This document shows, one piece after another, positions 1-7,298 of a DNA stretch of 45,376 nt; positions within the stretch are counted from its first letter, which is position 1, and the number at the start of each line of letters is the position of its first letter. The notes below the pieces were generated by a model that saw only the letters and a list, made by a program, of their open reading frames with translations, was not told the origin of the DNA and did no database searches. Both the position numbers and the translations under genes were made by a program. The stretch spans positions 1 through 45,376 of the forward strand of contig CALVYS010000005.1 of the NCBI GenBank assembly GCA_944372355.1, given 5' to 3'. This DNA comes from an uncultured Clostridia bacterium. Its GTDB lineage: Bacteria > Bacillota > Clostridia > Christensenellales > UBA1242.

Positions 1-52
1 TTCCAGTGGCCACTGGAACAAAAGTTAAAAATTTTTTGTAAATTTTTAACTT
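1..52. repeat. Two adjacent perfect inverted repeats at the left edge
   Basis: Bases 1-18 (TTCCAGTGGCCACTGGAA) form a perfect 18-nt palindrome. Directly after it, 22-34 and 40-52 are 13-nt perfect inverted arms (AAGTTAAAAATTT and its complement) around a 5-nt loop. The second could be a terminator stem for a gene to the left of the window, but there is no clear run of T after it. The palindrome may be a protein-binding site. The rest of 53-214 shows nothing convincing. Confidence 0.5.
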
Positions 53-214
53 GCGCGGCAGAGCCGCTAAAATCCGTGCGTCTGTCGTTAAAAGCGAAAG
101 TTACGCAGCAAGTGACAGCTTTTTTCAGCAACTTGATTTTAGCATAAAAGTTTTCAATTTGCAAGTTTTTATAAGCCCTTGCAAAAAGATGTCATGCGGG
201 CAAGGTGAAAATTA

Positions 215-220
215 TATAAT
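215..220 (+). promoter_or_regulatory. -10 box just upstream of the aminopropyltransferase start
   Basis: A consensus TATAAT lies 5 nt before the ATG at 226. No Shine-Dalgarno sequence lies between them, so transcription would start at or next to the start codon. A good -35 box at 17-18 nt spacing is not visible, so this is weaker than the other leaderless promoters in the window. Confidence 0.5.
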
Positions 221-225
221 ATTGT

Positions 226-1008
226 ATGAAAATTCGCAGAAAGCTTTTGAGACTTGCTAAAAAGATTTCAAGAAACAGAAAGCTGGCTCTTCACGAGGTG
301 TCACAGTGGTATATGCGTGCCAAAGATATGGCTCTTCAAATCGAGGAGATCGCGCCTTTTTTTGCAGGTAAAAAAGTGGTGTTTTTAGGTGATGGCGATG
401 GAATTTCAATTTTGCTTGCCATAGCTGCTTCAAAAGGGTTGGTTGAGGGGCCGACGCAAATCTGCGTGCTTGACATTGATGAGCGTGAACTCGATTTTTA
501 TTCGCATTTTGCAAGCAAATTTAAAGTAAATTTAGCTTTTTCGACGCAACTTTACAATGTTTTCGACAAGCTGCCAGAGCAGTTAAGACAAAGTTTTGAA
601 GCATTCTACATTAATCCGCCTTACAGCAGCGCAACAAACCCAAAAGGGCTGGGGTTCACATTGTGGCTTGAAAGATGCTTGGAGCTGTGTTCGGCAAAGC
701 CGATTGGTTGTGTGGTTCACCCAATTTATGACAATCAAACCCATTGGATAGGTGAGGTGGAGCAAGCGATCTTGGATTTTGCGAAAAAAGGTGGCTACAA
801 AAAAGGTGAATGCGTGCACTATTATCACGGCACACAGGCCATTTCCGCCAACTTGTTTATAACTTCCTTTGCACGCAAGCGGTCGAAATATCATGCGGCG
901 CTTATTCCAAGAGATATCGCCGACAATCTTTATCACAACTCATTGCCACTTCCGCATTACATTTTTAACGATGGTTCAAAATATGGAAAATTTGACTATA
1001 ATTGGTAA
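226..1008 (+). CDS. BpsA-type branched-polyamine aminopropyltransferase (short form)
   Basis: A 260-residue protein with a Rossmann-type methyltransferase/aminopropyltransferase fold. It shows an acidic glycine loop GDGDGIS (residues 55-61), DIDERELDF (83-91) that would hold the ribose/adenine part of the decarboxylated S-adenosylmethionine, and a catalytic NPPYS (130-134). These are the marks of the N4-bis(aminopropyl)spermidine synthase (BpsA) family, which adds aminopropyl groups to spermidine to make branched polyamines. Known archaeal BpsA is about 350 residues with an N-terminal winged-helix part; here only a short basic helix (residues 1-30) precedes the catalytic domain. It stands alone, convergent with the next gene. 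Polyamine synthesis is inferred from the family; a related methyltransferase-like role cannot be excluded. Confidence 0.72.
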   Translation: MKIRRKLLRLAKKISRNRKLALHEVSQWYMRAKDMALQIEEIAPFFAGKKVVFLGDGDGISILLAIAASKGLVEGPTQICVLDIDERELDFYSHFASKFKVNLAFSTQLYNVFDKLPEQLRQSFEAFYINPPYSSATNPKGLGFTLWLERCLELCSAKPIGCVVHPIYDNQTHWIGEVEQAILDFAKKGGYKKGECVHYYHGTQAISANLFITSFARKRSKYHAALIPRDIADNLYHNSLPLPHYIFNDGSKYGKFDYNW

Positions 1009-1035
1009 AAAAATCGCAAATTTTGCGATTTTTTT
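1007..1035. terminator. Bidirectional terminator between convergent genes
   Basis: Arms of 14 nt, A7-TCGCAAA at 1007-1020 and its complement at 1022-1035, form an A/T-tailed hairpin with a run of T on both strands. It lies exactly between the stop codons of the aminopropyltransferase and the flavin reductase. Confidence 0.8.
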
Positions 1036-1038
1036 CAT

Positions 1039-1635
1039 TTATTTTATATAATTTGTTTTAATTTTTTGTGGAATGCGAGGTGGAAGAATTTTGTTGTTTT
1101 TCCCACATTCGATGCATTTTAAAATCCAAGCCATATTTCTTCCAAGCACTTGCATGGTTTGAACACCTTCTTCGTCTTTTAAAATTTCTTCTGGGGTGTT
1201 GCCATGAATCATGTTCCAGTAGTTTGAAGAGATCATTGGCATAGAGTAAAATTGTGGATATTTTTCCAAAACCTCCAAACTGCTGGCAGCGCCGCCTCTT
1301 CTGCATGAAACAATGCATGCAGCAGGTTTTTGAGCAAAGTCATTGCAGCAGGCAAACAAACGATCCAAAAAGCTGATGAAAGTGCCGTTTGGCGAAGCGT
1401 AATAAACAGGCGAACCGAACACGAAGCCATCATATTTTTTTATTTCGGCGGCGATTTTTTGAACAAAATTTTGGCTTGCATCGGAAGTCGCTCCAACCCC
1501 CGAAATGTTTTCCTTGCCAACGCAGATTATTTTGCTTTTAATTCCATCTCTTTCAAGTTCGTCGGCAATAATTTTTAATGCCGCATTTGTGCAACCATTT
1601 TCACGTGGACTTCCATTGAATAACAAAACTTTCAT
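1039..1635 (-). CDS. NAD(P)H-dependent FMN reductase (flavodoxin-like fold)
   Basis: A 198-residue cytosolic protein of the NADPH-dependent FMN reductase / iron-sulfur flavoprotein superfamily. The phosphate-binding loop GSPRENGCTN is at residues 8-17, and the second FMN loop GSPVYYASPNG at 74-84 sits before the dimer helix FISFLDRLFAC. The CX2CX2C iron-sulfur cluster found after the first strand in Isf-type members is absent, so it is more likely a plain quinone/flavin reductase. An AAGGAG Shine-Dalgarno precedes the ATG, and a TATAAT box lies at 1659-1654 on this strand. The physiological substrate cannot be told from sequence. Confidence 0.82.
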   Translation of the reverse strand: MKVLLFNGSPRENGCTNAALKIIADELERDGIKSKIICVGKENISGVGATSDASQNFVQKIAAEIKKYDGFVFGSPVYYASPNGTFISFLDRLFACCNDFAQKPAACIVSCRRGGAASSLEVLEKYPQFYSMPMISSNYWNMIHGNTPEEILKDEEGVQTMQVLGRNMAWILKCIECGKNNKILPPRIPQKIKTNYIK

Positions 1636-1681
1636 ATTTTTCTCCTTTTGATAATTATATCAAAACTCAGATGTTTGCAAA

Positions 1682-1713
1682 AGAAAAAAGCTTTCATTTG
1701 AGAGCTTTTTTCT
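1682..1713 (-). terminator. Terminator downstream of cysS
   Basis: The arms at 1682-1695 and 1700-1713 (outer 11 bp perfect, one wobble pair further in, ATTT loop) give a hairpin with an A6/T6 base. On the minus strand it follows the end of cysS, so it should end the marR-cysS transcript before the reductase gene. Confidence 0.7.
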
Positions 1714-1755
1714 AACAATTTGTCTAAATCTTGATGGACTGTTTAATTGAGTCTG

Positions 1756-3114
1756 TCAGTTCTTCAAAATTTCATAGCCATCTTTGGTGTCTTTGATGGT
1801 GAATCCTTTTTTAAGGATTTGAGCGCGCAATTCGTCGGCTTTTGCGAAATCGCGAACTTGTTTGGCGTCCCATCGCTCTTTTGCAAGCTGTTGCACGGCG
1901 GTTGGAATAATTCCATCTGTGAAATCGAAACCTAAAACGGCATTAAATTTCATAAGCAAATCATAGATTCTTCGGTCTCTTGGCAGCTTCAACATTGTCC
2001 AAATCACGCCCAGTGCTTTTGGCAAGTTGAGATCGTCATTTATCGCTTCCAAAAAGGCCTCTTCAACTTTTTGTGGCTTGATTTTTGTGGTTTCGCCTGC
2101 AATTTTATGCTCATTTGCAATCGCTTTCATGGATTTGAGGGCGTTTTTTGCAGCTTCCAAGCCGTCCCATGTGAAATTCTGTTGTTTTGCATAGTGAGCG
2201 GTGAAGAAGAAGTAGCGGTAATCCTCAGGGCTGAAACCTTTCTTTTCAAGGTCGGCAAGTTTGTAAACATTTCCAAGTGACTTGCTCATTTTTTTGGAAT
2301 CGATGAGCAAATGTTCAAGGTGCATCCAAATTTTGACAACTTTATGTCCAGCATAGCAGTCGTCTTGTGCGATTTCATTTTCATGATGCACTGGCCTGTG
2401 TTCGACACCGCCGGTGTGAATGTCGATGTGTTCGCCCAAAAATTTCATGCCAATCGTGCTGCATTCGATGTGCCAACCAGGATAACCTTTGCCCCAAGGG
2501 CTATCCCATTTCATGATATGGTTTTTTGGGGCCTTGATCCAAAGTGCGAAATCCGCTGGGTGGCGTTTTTCATCGTCGATTTCAATTCTCGCACCAGCCA
2601 GTTTGTCGTCAAGGCCTGAGCCACCAAGTTTTCCATATTCAGGGAAGGTGGCGATGTCGAAATAGATGCCCTTTGAGGTTTCGTAAGCATGGCCTTTTTC
2701 AAGCAGAGTTTTGACAAAAACTATGATTTCTGGGATAACGCTGGTTGCTGGGCAAATATGTTCTGGCATGTCGATGTTGAGTTTTTTCATTTCGCCCATA
2801 AAAACGTCGGTGTAATATTTTGCAATTTCTTCCGGTGTTTTATGTTCGCGCTGGCTTGCAACGAGCATTTTGTCCTCGCCCTCATCTTCATCGCTCGTCA
2901 TATGACCAACATCGGTGATGTTCATGACGCCGTCGATTTTCAGGCCGTTATATTTCAACACCCTTCGAAGAGCGTCCATAAAAAGATAGGCCCTCATGTT
3001 TCCAATGTGAGGATAGCTGTAAACAGTTGGGCCACAAGAATACATTCTTACAACGCCGTCTGAAAGCAAAAGCTCTTCTTTGGCTCTGGTTAAAGAATTG
3101 TAAAGTTTTATCAT
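1756..3114 (-). CDS. cysS: Cysteinyl-tRNA synthetase
   Basis: A 452-residue class Ia synthetase that charges tRNA-Cys. Zinc ligand C27 lies in SCGPTVY, with further ligands in the ECSTIGM and GGVEHRPVHHENE segments. The HIGH-type signature is PHIGN (35-39) and the KMSKS loop is at about 275-279. The length is close to the usual 460-470. It starts 3 nt after the marR-like stop, so the two form an operon; no separate promoter is visible. The usual neighbours of cysS (cysE, mrnC) are not here. Confidence 0.96.
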   Translation of the reverse strand: MIKLYNSLTRAKEELLLSDGVVRMYSCGPTVYSYPHIGNMRAYLFMDALRRVLKYNGLKIDGVMNITDVGHMTSDEDEGEDKMLVASQREHKTPEEIAKYYTDVFMGEMKKLNIDMPEHICPATSVIPEIIVFVKTLLEKGHAYETSKGIYFDIATFPEYGKLGGSGLDDKLAGARIEIDDEKRHPADFALWIKAPKNHIMKWDSPWGKGYPGWHIECSTIGMKFLGEHIDIHTGGVEHRPVHHENEIAQDDCYAGHKVVKIWMHLEHLLIDSKKMSKSLGNVYKLADLEKKGFSPEDYRYFFFTAHYAKQQNFTWDGLEAAKNALKSMKAIANEHKIAGETTKIKPQKVEEAFLEAINDDLNLPKALGVIWTMLKLPRDRRIYDLLMKFNAVLGFDFTDGIIPTAVQQLAKERWDAKQVRDFAKADELRAQILKKGFTIKDTKDGYEILKN

Positions 3115-3117
3115 ATT

Positions 3118-3501
3118 TTAAATCCTTTTATTTAGATAATTAATTAATATGTCAAGCGAGCGTTCAGTGTCAATGTCGTGGCCTGTGAGCTCGGCGTCTA
3201 TTTTTTCGTAAAAGTCAGAAAGCTCTTTTTCGCCTTTTTCAGTGAGTTTGAGTATTCGACATCGTCTGTCGATTTCTGCATGTTCGATCGTCAAAAGCCC
3301 CTCTCTTTCAAGTTCTGCGGTCAGGAGCGCGAAGTTGGATTTTTTGATTCCAAGCTTTTCGATGATCATGCTGACTGAAAGATTTGAGTAGAGTTTCGCG
3401 AATGCGAGGACTTTAAATTTCAGCAAGCCGCCGTCAGTGTTTCTTTTGAGAAGGTTTTCGCACAACGCTTCTATTTCTAAAATTTTTTGTGCTATTTTCA
3501 T
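3118..3501 (-). CDS. MarR-family winged-helix transcription regulator
   Basis: A 127-residue protein with the MarR layout: an N-terminal dimer helix, a helix-turn-helix at about residues 39-62, a wing with the DRR/CRI pattern (78-83) and TEKG (87-90), and a C-terminal dimer helix. The recognition region KSNFALLTAELEREGLL is typical. It is the first gene of an operon with cysS and lies back to back with recD2. An inverted repeat in the 84-nt space between them covers the -35 boxes of both, so it may regulate itself and recD2. The inducer is unknown. Confidence 0.85.
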   Translation of the reverse strand: MKIAQKILEIEALCENLLKRNTDGGLLKFKVLAFAKLYSNLSVSMIIEKLGIKKSNFALLTAELEREGLLTIEHAEIDRRCRILKLTEKGEKELSDFYEKIDAELTGHDIDTERSLDILINYLNKRI

Positions 3502-3512
3502 AACTATATTTT

Positions 3513-3540
3513 ATTATAAACATTTTTTTAAATATCGCAA
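3513..3540 (-). promoter_or_regulatory. Promoter of the marR-cysS operon
   Basis: On the minus strand, TTGCGA (3540-3535), a 16-nt spacer and TATAAT (3518-3513) precede the ATG at 3501. The predicted RNA start leaves a leader of about 5 nt with no Shine-Dalgarno site, so the transcript is nearly leaderless. Confidence 0.6.
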
Positions 3541-3553
3541 GTGTTTTCGCTTG
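3538..3553. promoter_or_regulatory. Candidate MarR operator
   Basis: CAAGTG-TTTT-CGCTTG is an imperfect 16-nt inverted repeat (6-nt arms, one mismatch). It overlaps the -35 region of the marR promoter on one side and of the recD2 promoter on the other. MarR proteins commonly bind such palindromes in the space between divergent genes. The assignment is by position only. Confidence 0.45.
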
Positions 3554-3579
3554 TTTTTCTCATCTTTCGATGTTAAAAT
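3551..3579 (+). promoter_or_regulatory. Leaderless promoter of recD2
   Basis: TTGTTT (3551-3556), a 17-nt spacer and TAAAAT (3574-3579) are followed by 6 nt and then the ATG at 3586. RNA should start on the A of the start codon. Confidence 0.7.
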
Positions 3580-3585
3580 TTATAT

Positions 3586-5820
3586 ATGCAAATTGAGGGC
3601 ACTCTTGAAGAGGTGATTTTTAGAAATGACGAAAACGGCTACACGGTGGCCGTGCTTTCACACAACAAAACACCTGTCACTATCGTTGGAAAGATGATAG
3701 CTGCAAATGTTGGCGAGAATTTGACCTTGGAAGGCGAATTTGTGCACAACAAAAAGTTTGGCTATCAGTTTGCCTTTTCAAACTATGAAATCACGCTGCC
3801 TCAAACTCTTTCTGGAATCGAAAAATATTTGGCCTCTGGTCTCATCAAGGGGGTGGGACCTGTGACAGCCAAAAATATCGTCAAAACCTTTAAAGCGGAC
3901 ACCTTTTCGATAATCGAAATGGCCCCTGAAAGGCTGACAGAAGTCAAGGGCATCAGCAAAAATAAAGCATATGACATCGCAGCAAAATTTTCAGAACTCA
4001 AATCCATACAAAATGCCATCATGTTTTTGCAAGGATACAACATCACGGTGGGTATGGCGCTAAAAATTTTTGACGTTTATGGCTCAAAGACGGTTGAAAT
4101 CGTCAAGAGAAATCCTTACAGGCTTGTGGAAGATGTGGACGGCATTGGTTTTTTGACTGCCGACCGGATTGCAAAAAGCATTGGAATCCCAGCGGACAGT
4201 GCTTTTAGAGCGAGGGCCGGCATTGTGCATTGCTTGACAAATTCCACGGAAAAAAATGGCAACACCTATTTGCCAAAAGCGATGTTGATCTCAAATGCTG
4301 CCGAGCTTTTGGGTTTGCATGAACTCGAAGACGAACAGCTTTTTGAGCAAGTGTTAGATGAACTTGTGGAAGATAAAACGTGCATGGATTTTTGGCATGA
4401 AAAAGTTGAAATCATCATGCTTACAAAATTTTACAGGTATGAATATTCCATCGCTCAAAAATTGTGCCTGCTCGCCAACGCTTCCAACATGACAAAGTTT
4501 GATGTTTCAAGCGAGATAGCAGATTTTGAGCTTAGAAACAAGGTGGAGTTTCACGCCGATCAAAAGCGCGCCATAGAAAGCGCGGTGAACAACGGCGTTT
4601 CAATCATCACGGGAGGCCCAGGCACAGGAAAAACCACGATTGTCAAATGCATCATAGAGATTTTAAACAATCACAAAGAAAGCGTGTTGCTGCTTGCGCC
4701 AACAGGCCGAGCCGCAAAAAGACTTTCTGACAGCACCGGTCAAGAGGCAAAAACCATTCATCGTGCACTTGAAGTCAATGGTGAAATCGAAAAGGGAAGC
4801 AGGTTTGTTCACAACGAAAACAATCCTTTGGAGGTCAGCGCCGTCATAGTTGACGAAGTCAGCATGGTCGACGTTATGCTTATGAGCTCGCTTTTAAAAG
4901 CGCTTCCGCGAGATGCGAGGTTGGTGCTGGTGGGCGACAAAGACCAACTGCCAAGTGTTGGAGCGGGCAATGTGCTTGGTGACATGCTCAAAAGTGAAGT
5001 CTTTCCAGTTGCAATGCTAACCAAAATTTATCGTCAAACTGATGACAGTTTGATAATTTCCAACGCCCATCTTATCAACAATGGTGTGATGCCTGTCATC
5101 GACAACTCCTCAAAAGATTTCTTCTTTGAACAAAAAACCGAGTTGAACGAGATCCATTCCACGATCATCGACATGGTGACAAAACGCATTCCGGCTTACT
5201 TAAAAATCGAGCCGTCACAAATCCAGGTGCTCGCACCTCTCAAAGCAGGGGTTTGCGGCATTGACAATTTGAACCGCACTTTGCAGGAAATTCTCAATCC
5301 GCCATCACGTTTTAAAACCGAACTGACAGTTGGCACCACGATCTTCCGCGAGGGTGACAAAGTTATGCAAACCTCAAATGATTACAACTTGGTTTGGCAA
5401 AAACGAAATGGCTTTGTGATGGAAGAAGGCGAGGGAATTTTCAATGGCGACATCGGCCAAATTGAGCGTATAGACTATCAAACCGGCGAAACCACTGTCG
5501 TGTTTGAAGATGGCAGAGCTTGCAATTATGCGCGCACCGATCTTGGTGAGCTTTCTCTTGCATATGCGATCACGATTCACAAGTCGCAGGGCTCTGAATT
5601 TGATGTGGTGGTGATTCCGATCATCGCTGGCACCAGCATGATTTTGACCAGAAACTTGATCTACACGGCCGTCACTCGTGCAAAAAAAATGGTGGTGCTT
5701 GTTGGAGAGAAGAAAAATTTGCGTCGCATGGTGGCAAACGCCTACACAGTCAAACGCTTTACAATGCTCACAAGTTTGATTAAGGAGCAAGAAAAGAAAA
5801 TTAAAGAACTTTTTAATTAA
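3586..5820 (+). CDS. recD2: RecD2-type ATP-dependent 5'-3' DNA helicase
   Basis: A 744-residue SF1B helicase. The N-terminal part (about 1-90) is an OB-like domain, followed by helix-hairpin-helix segments (about 85-210) typical of RecD2. The Walker A motif GGPGTGKTT is near residue 342, the Walker B-type VDEVSMVD near 421, and motifs V/VI (HKSQGSEFD near 664, YTAVTRAKK near 690) close the motor. The length matches stand-alone RecD2, which works without RecBC in replication-fork repair and mismatch-related processing. The start is fixed by the promoter 6 nt upstream and the lack of a Shine-Dalgarno site. It is divergent from the marR-like gene. Confidence 0.95.
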   Translation: MQIEGTLEEVIFRNDENGYTVAVLSHNKTPVTIVGKMIAANVGENLTLEGEFVHNKKFGYQFAFSNYEITLPQTLSGIEKYLASGLIKGVGPVTAKNIVKTFKADTFSIIEMAPERLTEVKGISKNKAYDIAAKFSELKSIQNAIMFLQGYNITVGMALKIFDVYGSKTVEIVKRNPYRLVEDVDGIGFLTADRIAKSIGIPADSAFRARAGIVHCLTNSTEKNGNTYLPKAMLISNAAELLGLHELEDEQLFEQVLDELVEDKTCMDFWHEKVEIIMLTKFYRYEYSIAQKLCLLANASNMTKFDVSSEIADFELRNKVEFHADQKRAIESAVNNGVSIITGGPGTGKTTIVKCIIEILNNHKESVLLLAPTGRAAKRLSDSTGQEAKTIHRALEVNGEIEKGSRFVHNENNPLEVSAVIVDEVSMVDVMLMSSLLKALPRDARLVLVGDKDQLPSVGAGNVLGDMLKSEVFPVAMLTKIYRQTDDSLIISNAHLINNGVMPVIDNSSKDFFFEQKTELNEIHSTIIDMVTKRIPAYLKIEPSQIQVLAPLKAGVCGIDNLNRTLQEILNPPSRFKTELTVGTTIFREGDKVMQTSNDYNLVWQKRNGFVMEEGEGIFNGDIGQIERIDYQTGETTVVFEDGRACNYARTDLGELSLAYAITIHKSQGSEFDVVVIPIIAGTSMILTRNLIYTAVTRAKKMVVLVGEKKNLRRMVANAYTVKRFTMLTSLIKEQEKKIKELFN

Positions 5821-5828
5821 AACCGGTA

Positions 5829-5857
5829 TTGACATCTCAAATCAACCGTGTTAAAAT
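5829..5857 (+). promoter_or_regulatory. Promoter of the tandem 130-residue paralogue pair
   Basis: A consensus TTGACA (5829-5834), a 17-nt spacer and TAAAAT (5852-5857). The predicted RNA start near 5864 leaves a short leader that contains AAAGGAGA before the ATG at 5876, so this is an ordinary leadered promoter. Confidence 0.75.
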
Positions 5858-5875
5858 AACTTAAAGGAGATTGAT

Positions 5876-6268
5876 ATGGTAAATTTTTTAACTAACGAAG
5901 AGGTGATAGCATTTTTGGAAGACGAAGGATTAAAAGCTCATTTTGCAGACAAGTTGGATCCAAAAGGCTGCGCATTTGATTACACAGGATTCAGATATTC
6001 AAAGGGAGAGCTTCTGGTTATAGTAAGCTATGCGAGGTGCGGTTTGAGCAGAACCACACAAGTGCGTTTGAGCGATGATAATATAACTTTTGACAGCGAG
6101 CTTTTCAAGCGGGATTATTTTGAAAAGCTTCAAAAAACTCAGCAAGATCTTTATTACGATTGGATGAATTATCTCGATCAGCTCGAACCTTTTGTTGAAG
6201 AGAGAAGAGGTGCTATGTTTGAGGAATATCACAAAGCTGTAAACGGCGAAAATGGTATAACTTTGTAA
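5876..6268 (+). CDS. Protein of unknown function, paralogue A of a tandem pair
   Basis: A 130-residue, probably cytosolic protein with no signal peptide or membrane segment; I do not recognise the family. It shares its whole layout with the next gene: MVNFLTNEEVIAFL at the N-terminus, GCAF-x5-GF-x-Y near residues 31-41, LSDDNITF in the middle, and DLYYDWMNYLD near residues 91-101. A good Shine-Dalgarno (AAAGGAGA) and its own promoter precede it, and it forms a two-gene operon with its paralogue 11 nt downstream. The conserved Trp/Asp-rich C-terminal helix suggests a small folded domain with a binding role, but no catalytic motif is visible. Confidence 0.75.
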   Translation: MVNFLTNEEVIAFLEDEGLKAHFADKLDPKGCAFDYTGFRYSKGELLVIVSYARCGLSRTTQVRLSDDNITFDSELFKRDYFEKLQKTQQDLYYDWMNYLDQLEPFVEERRGAMFEEYHKAVNGENGITL

Positions 6269-6279
6269 AGGAGAGCGAG

Positions 6280-6672
6280 ATGATAAATTTTTTAAAAAAT
6301 AGAGAGATTATAGATTTTTTGAACAGTGAAAAATTGCGGGTTGTTTCATTTTCAACTTGGACAGAGGACGGCCGTGTGCAGGATTTTGACTTAAATGGTT
6401 GTGCTTATGAAGAAAACGGATTTGATTATGCCGACGGCATGCTGACCATTCCAGTTGAGCTTGTGCAGGACAAGATCAGAAGATATTTCACATATGTCAA
6501 ACTCAGCGATTCTGACATCGCATTTGAAAATCCAGCTTTTGAAAAAGCCTTCATCAAAATAACAGGTAAAACCCCGATTGATTTATATGTGGATTGGACA
6601 GATTTTTTGGATAGGAAATCGGAGGTTTTGCAACAACGCCAAGACGAGGCAATTTCAACAATATCAAAATAA
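6280..6672 (+). CDS. Protein of unknown function, paralogue B of a tandem pair
   Basis: Also 130 residues, with the same landmarks as the preceding gene: MINFLKNREIIDFL, GCAYEENGFDYADG, VKLSDSDIAF and DLYVDWTDFLD. Between the N-terminal helix and GCAY it has about ten extra residues, and it is correspondingly shorter at the C-terminus. AAAGGAGAG precedes the ATG. Sequence identity with its partner is low overall, so the duplication is old and the copies have probably diverged in role. Transcription ends at a 12-bp hairpin directly after the stop. The function is unknown. Confidence 0.75.
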   Translation: MINFLKNREIIDFLNSEKLRVVSFSTWTEDGRVQDFDLNGCAYEENGFDYADGMLTIPVELVQDKIRRYFTYVKLSDSDIAFENPAFEKAFIKITGKTPIDLYVDWTDFLDRKSEVLQQRQDEAISTISK

Positions 6673-6699
6673 AAAACAGCGATCACTTCGCTGTTTTTT
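6671..6699. terminator. Bidirectional terminator, overlapping the end of mscL
   Basis: Perfect 12-nt arms AAAAAACAGCGA (6671-6682) and its complement (6688-6699) with a 5-nt loop and T6 on both strands. The right arm is part of the last codons of mscL, so the mscL mRNA end is compact. Confidence 0.85.
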
Positions 6700-7231
6700 C
6701 TTCACTTTTTTCAGCAATTTCCACGTTGGTTTCATTTTGCTTTTTGAGTTCTGTCAAAATCTGTGCCAAAAGCTCCTCACTTGTTGGTTTCGGCGGAACT
6801 GGCGCAGGTTTTTTGGATTCTCTTAAAGCTCTTGTGGCTTCAATCATTTCGCGATGATTTTTTAAGTTCACGCCTTGAGCTTTAAGCTCTTTGCGTTCAG
6901 CTCTGGTTGGCAAGGCTTTAAAAGCTTTTTCGGTGAAACCTTTTGCACTCATCACAGCCTTCATGATGAGGAAAAGGATAAATGCGATAAGCAAGAAATC
7001 AATCACGGCTTGTAAGAAAACGCCATACTGTATTGCAGTGCCGTTTATGTAAAAGGCCAAGCTTTCAACGGTTTCCGCGCCAAAGATAGAGCAGATAAGC
7101 GGCATTAAAATGTTGTTGACAAGTGCGGTCACGATTGCACTGAATGCTGAGCCGATAATGATACCAATGGCCATATCTAAAACATTGCCACGAGAGATAA
7201 AAGCTTTAAAATCTTTAAAAAACTTTTTCAT
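6683..7231 (-). CDS. mscL: Large-conductance mechanosensitive channel
   Basis: A 182-residue MscL. The N-terminal amphipathic helix and first membrane helix carry the signature FISRGNVLDMAIGIIIGSAF (residues 12-31). The second membrane helix is at about residues 72-93. MscL pentamers open under membrane stretch to release solutes in osmotic downshock. The usual length is 125-150; the extra here is a charged C-terminal tail with a Pro/Lys-rich linker (about 140-150) and an acidic coiled end. A GGAGGAAA site precedes the ATG. Confidence 0.95.
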   Translation of the reverse strand: MKKFFKDFKAFISRGNVLDMAIGIIIGSAFSAIVTALVNNILMPLICSIFGAETVESLAFYINGTAIQYGVFLQAVIDFLLIAFILFLIMKAVMSAKGFTEKAFKALPTRAERKELKAQGVNLKNHREMIEATRALRESKKPAPVPPKPTSEELLAQILTELKKQNETNVEIAEKSEEKTAK

Positions 7232-7298
7232 ACAAATTTCCTCCGCACAAATAATAGCAAAAAAAACAAAAAAAGCAAAAGAAATTTGCTTTCAATTT

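Noticed and set aside
51-260. 69-codon plus-strand frame before the aminopropyltransferase gene
   Set aside because: No ribosome site or promoter, no recognisable domain, and it overlaps the true gene start.
5374-5835. 153-codon minus-strand frame inside recD2
   Set aside because: Antisense to conserved helicase motifs; His/Cys-rich composition typical of a shadow frame.
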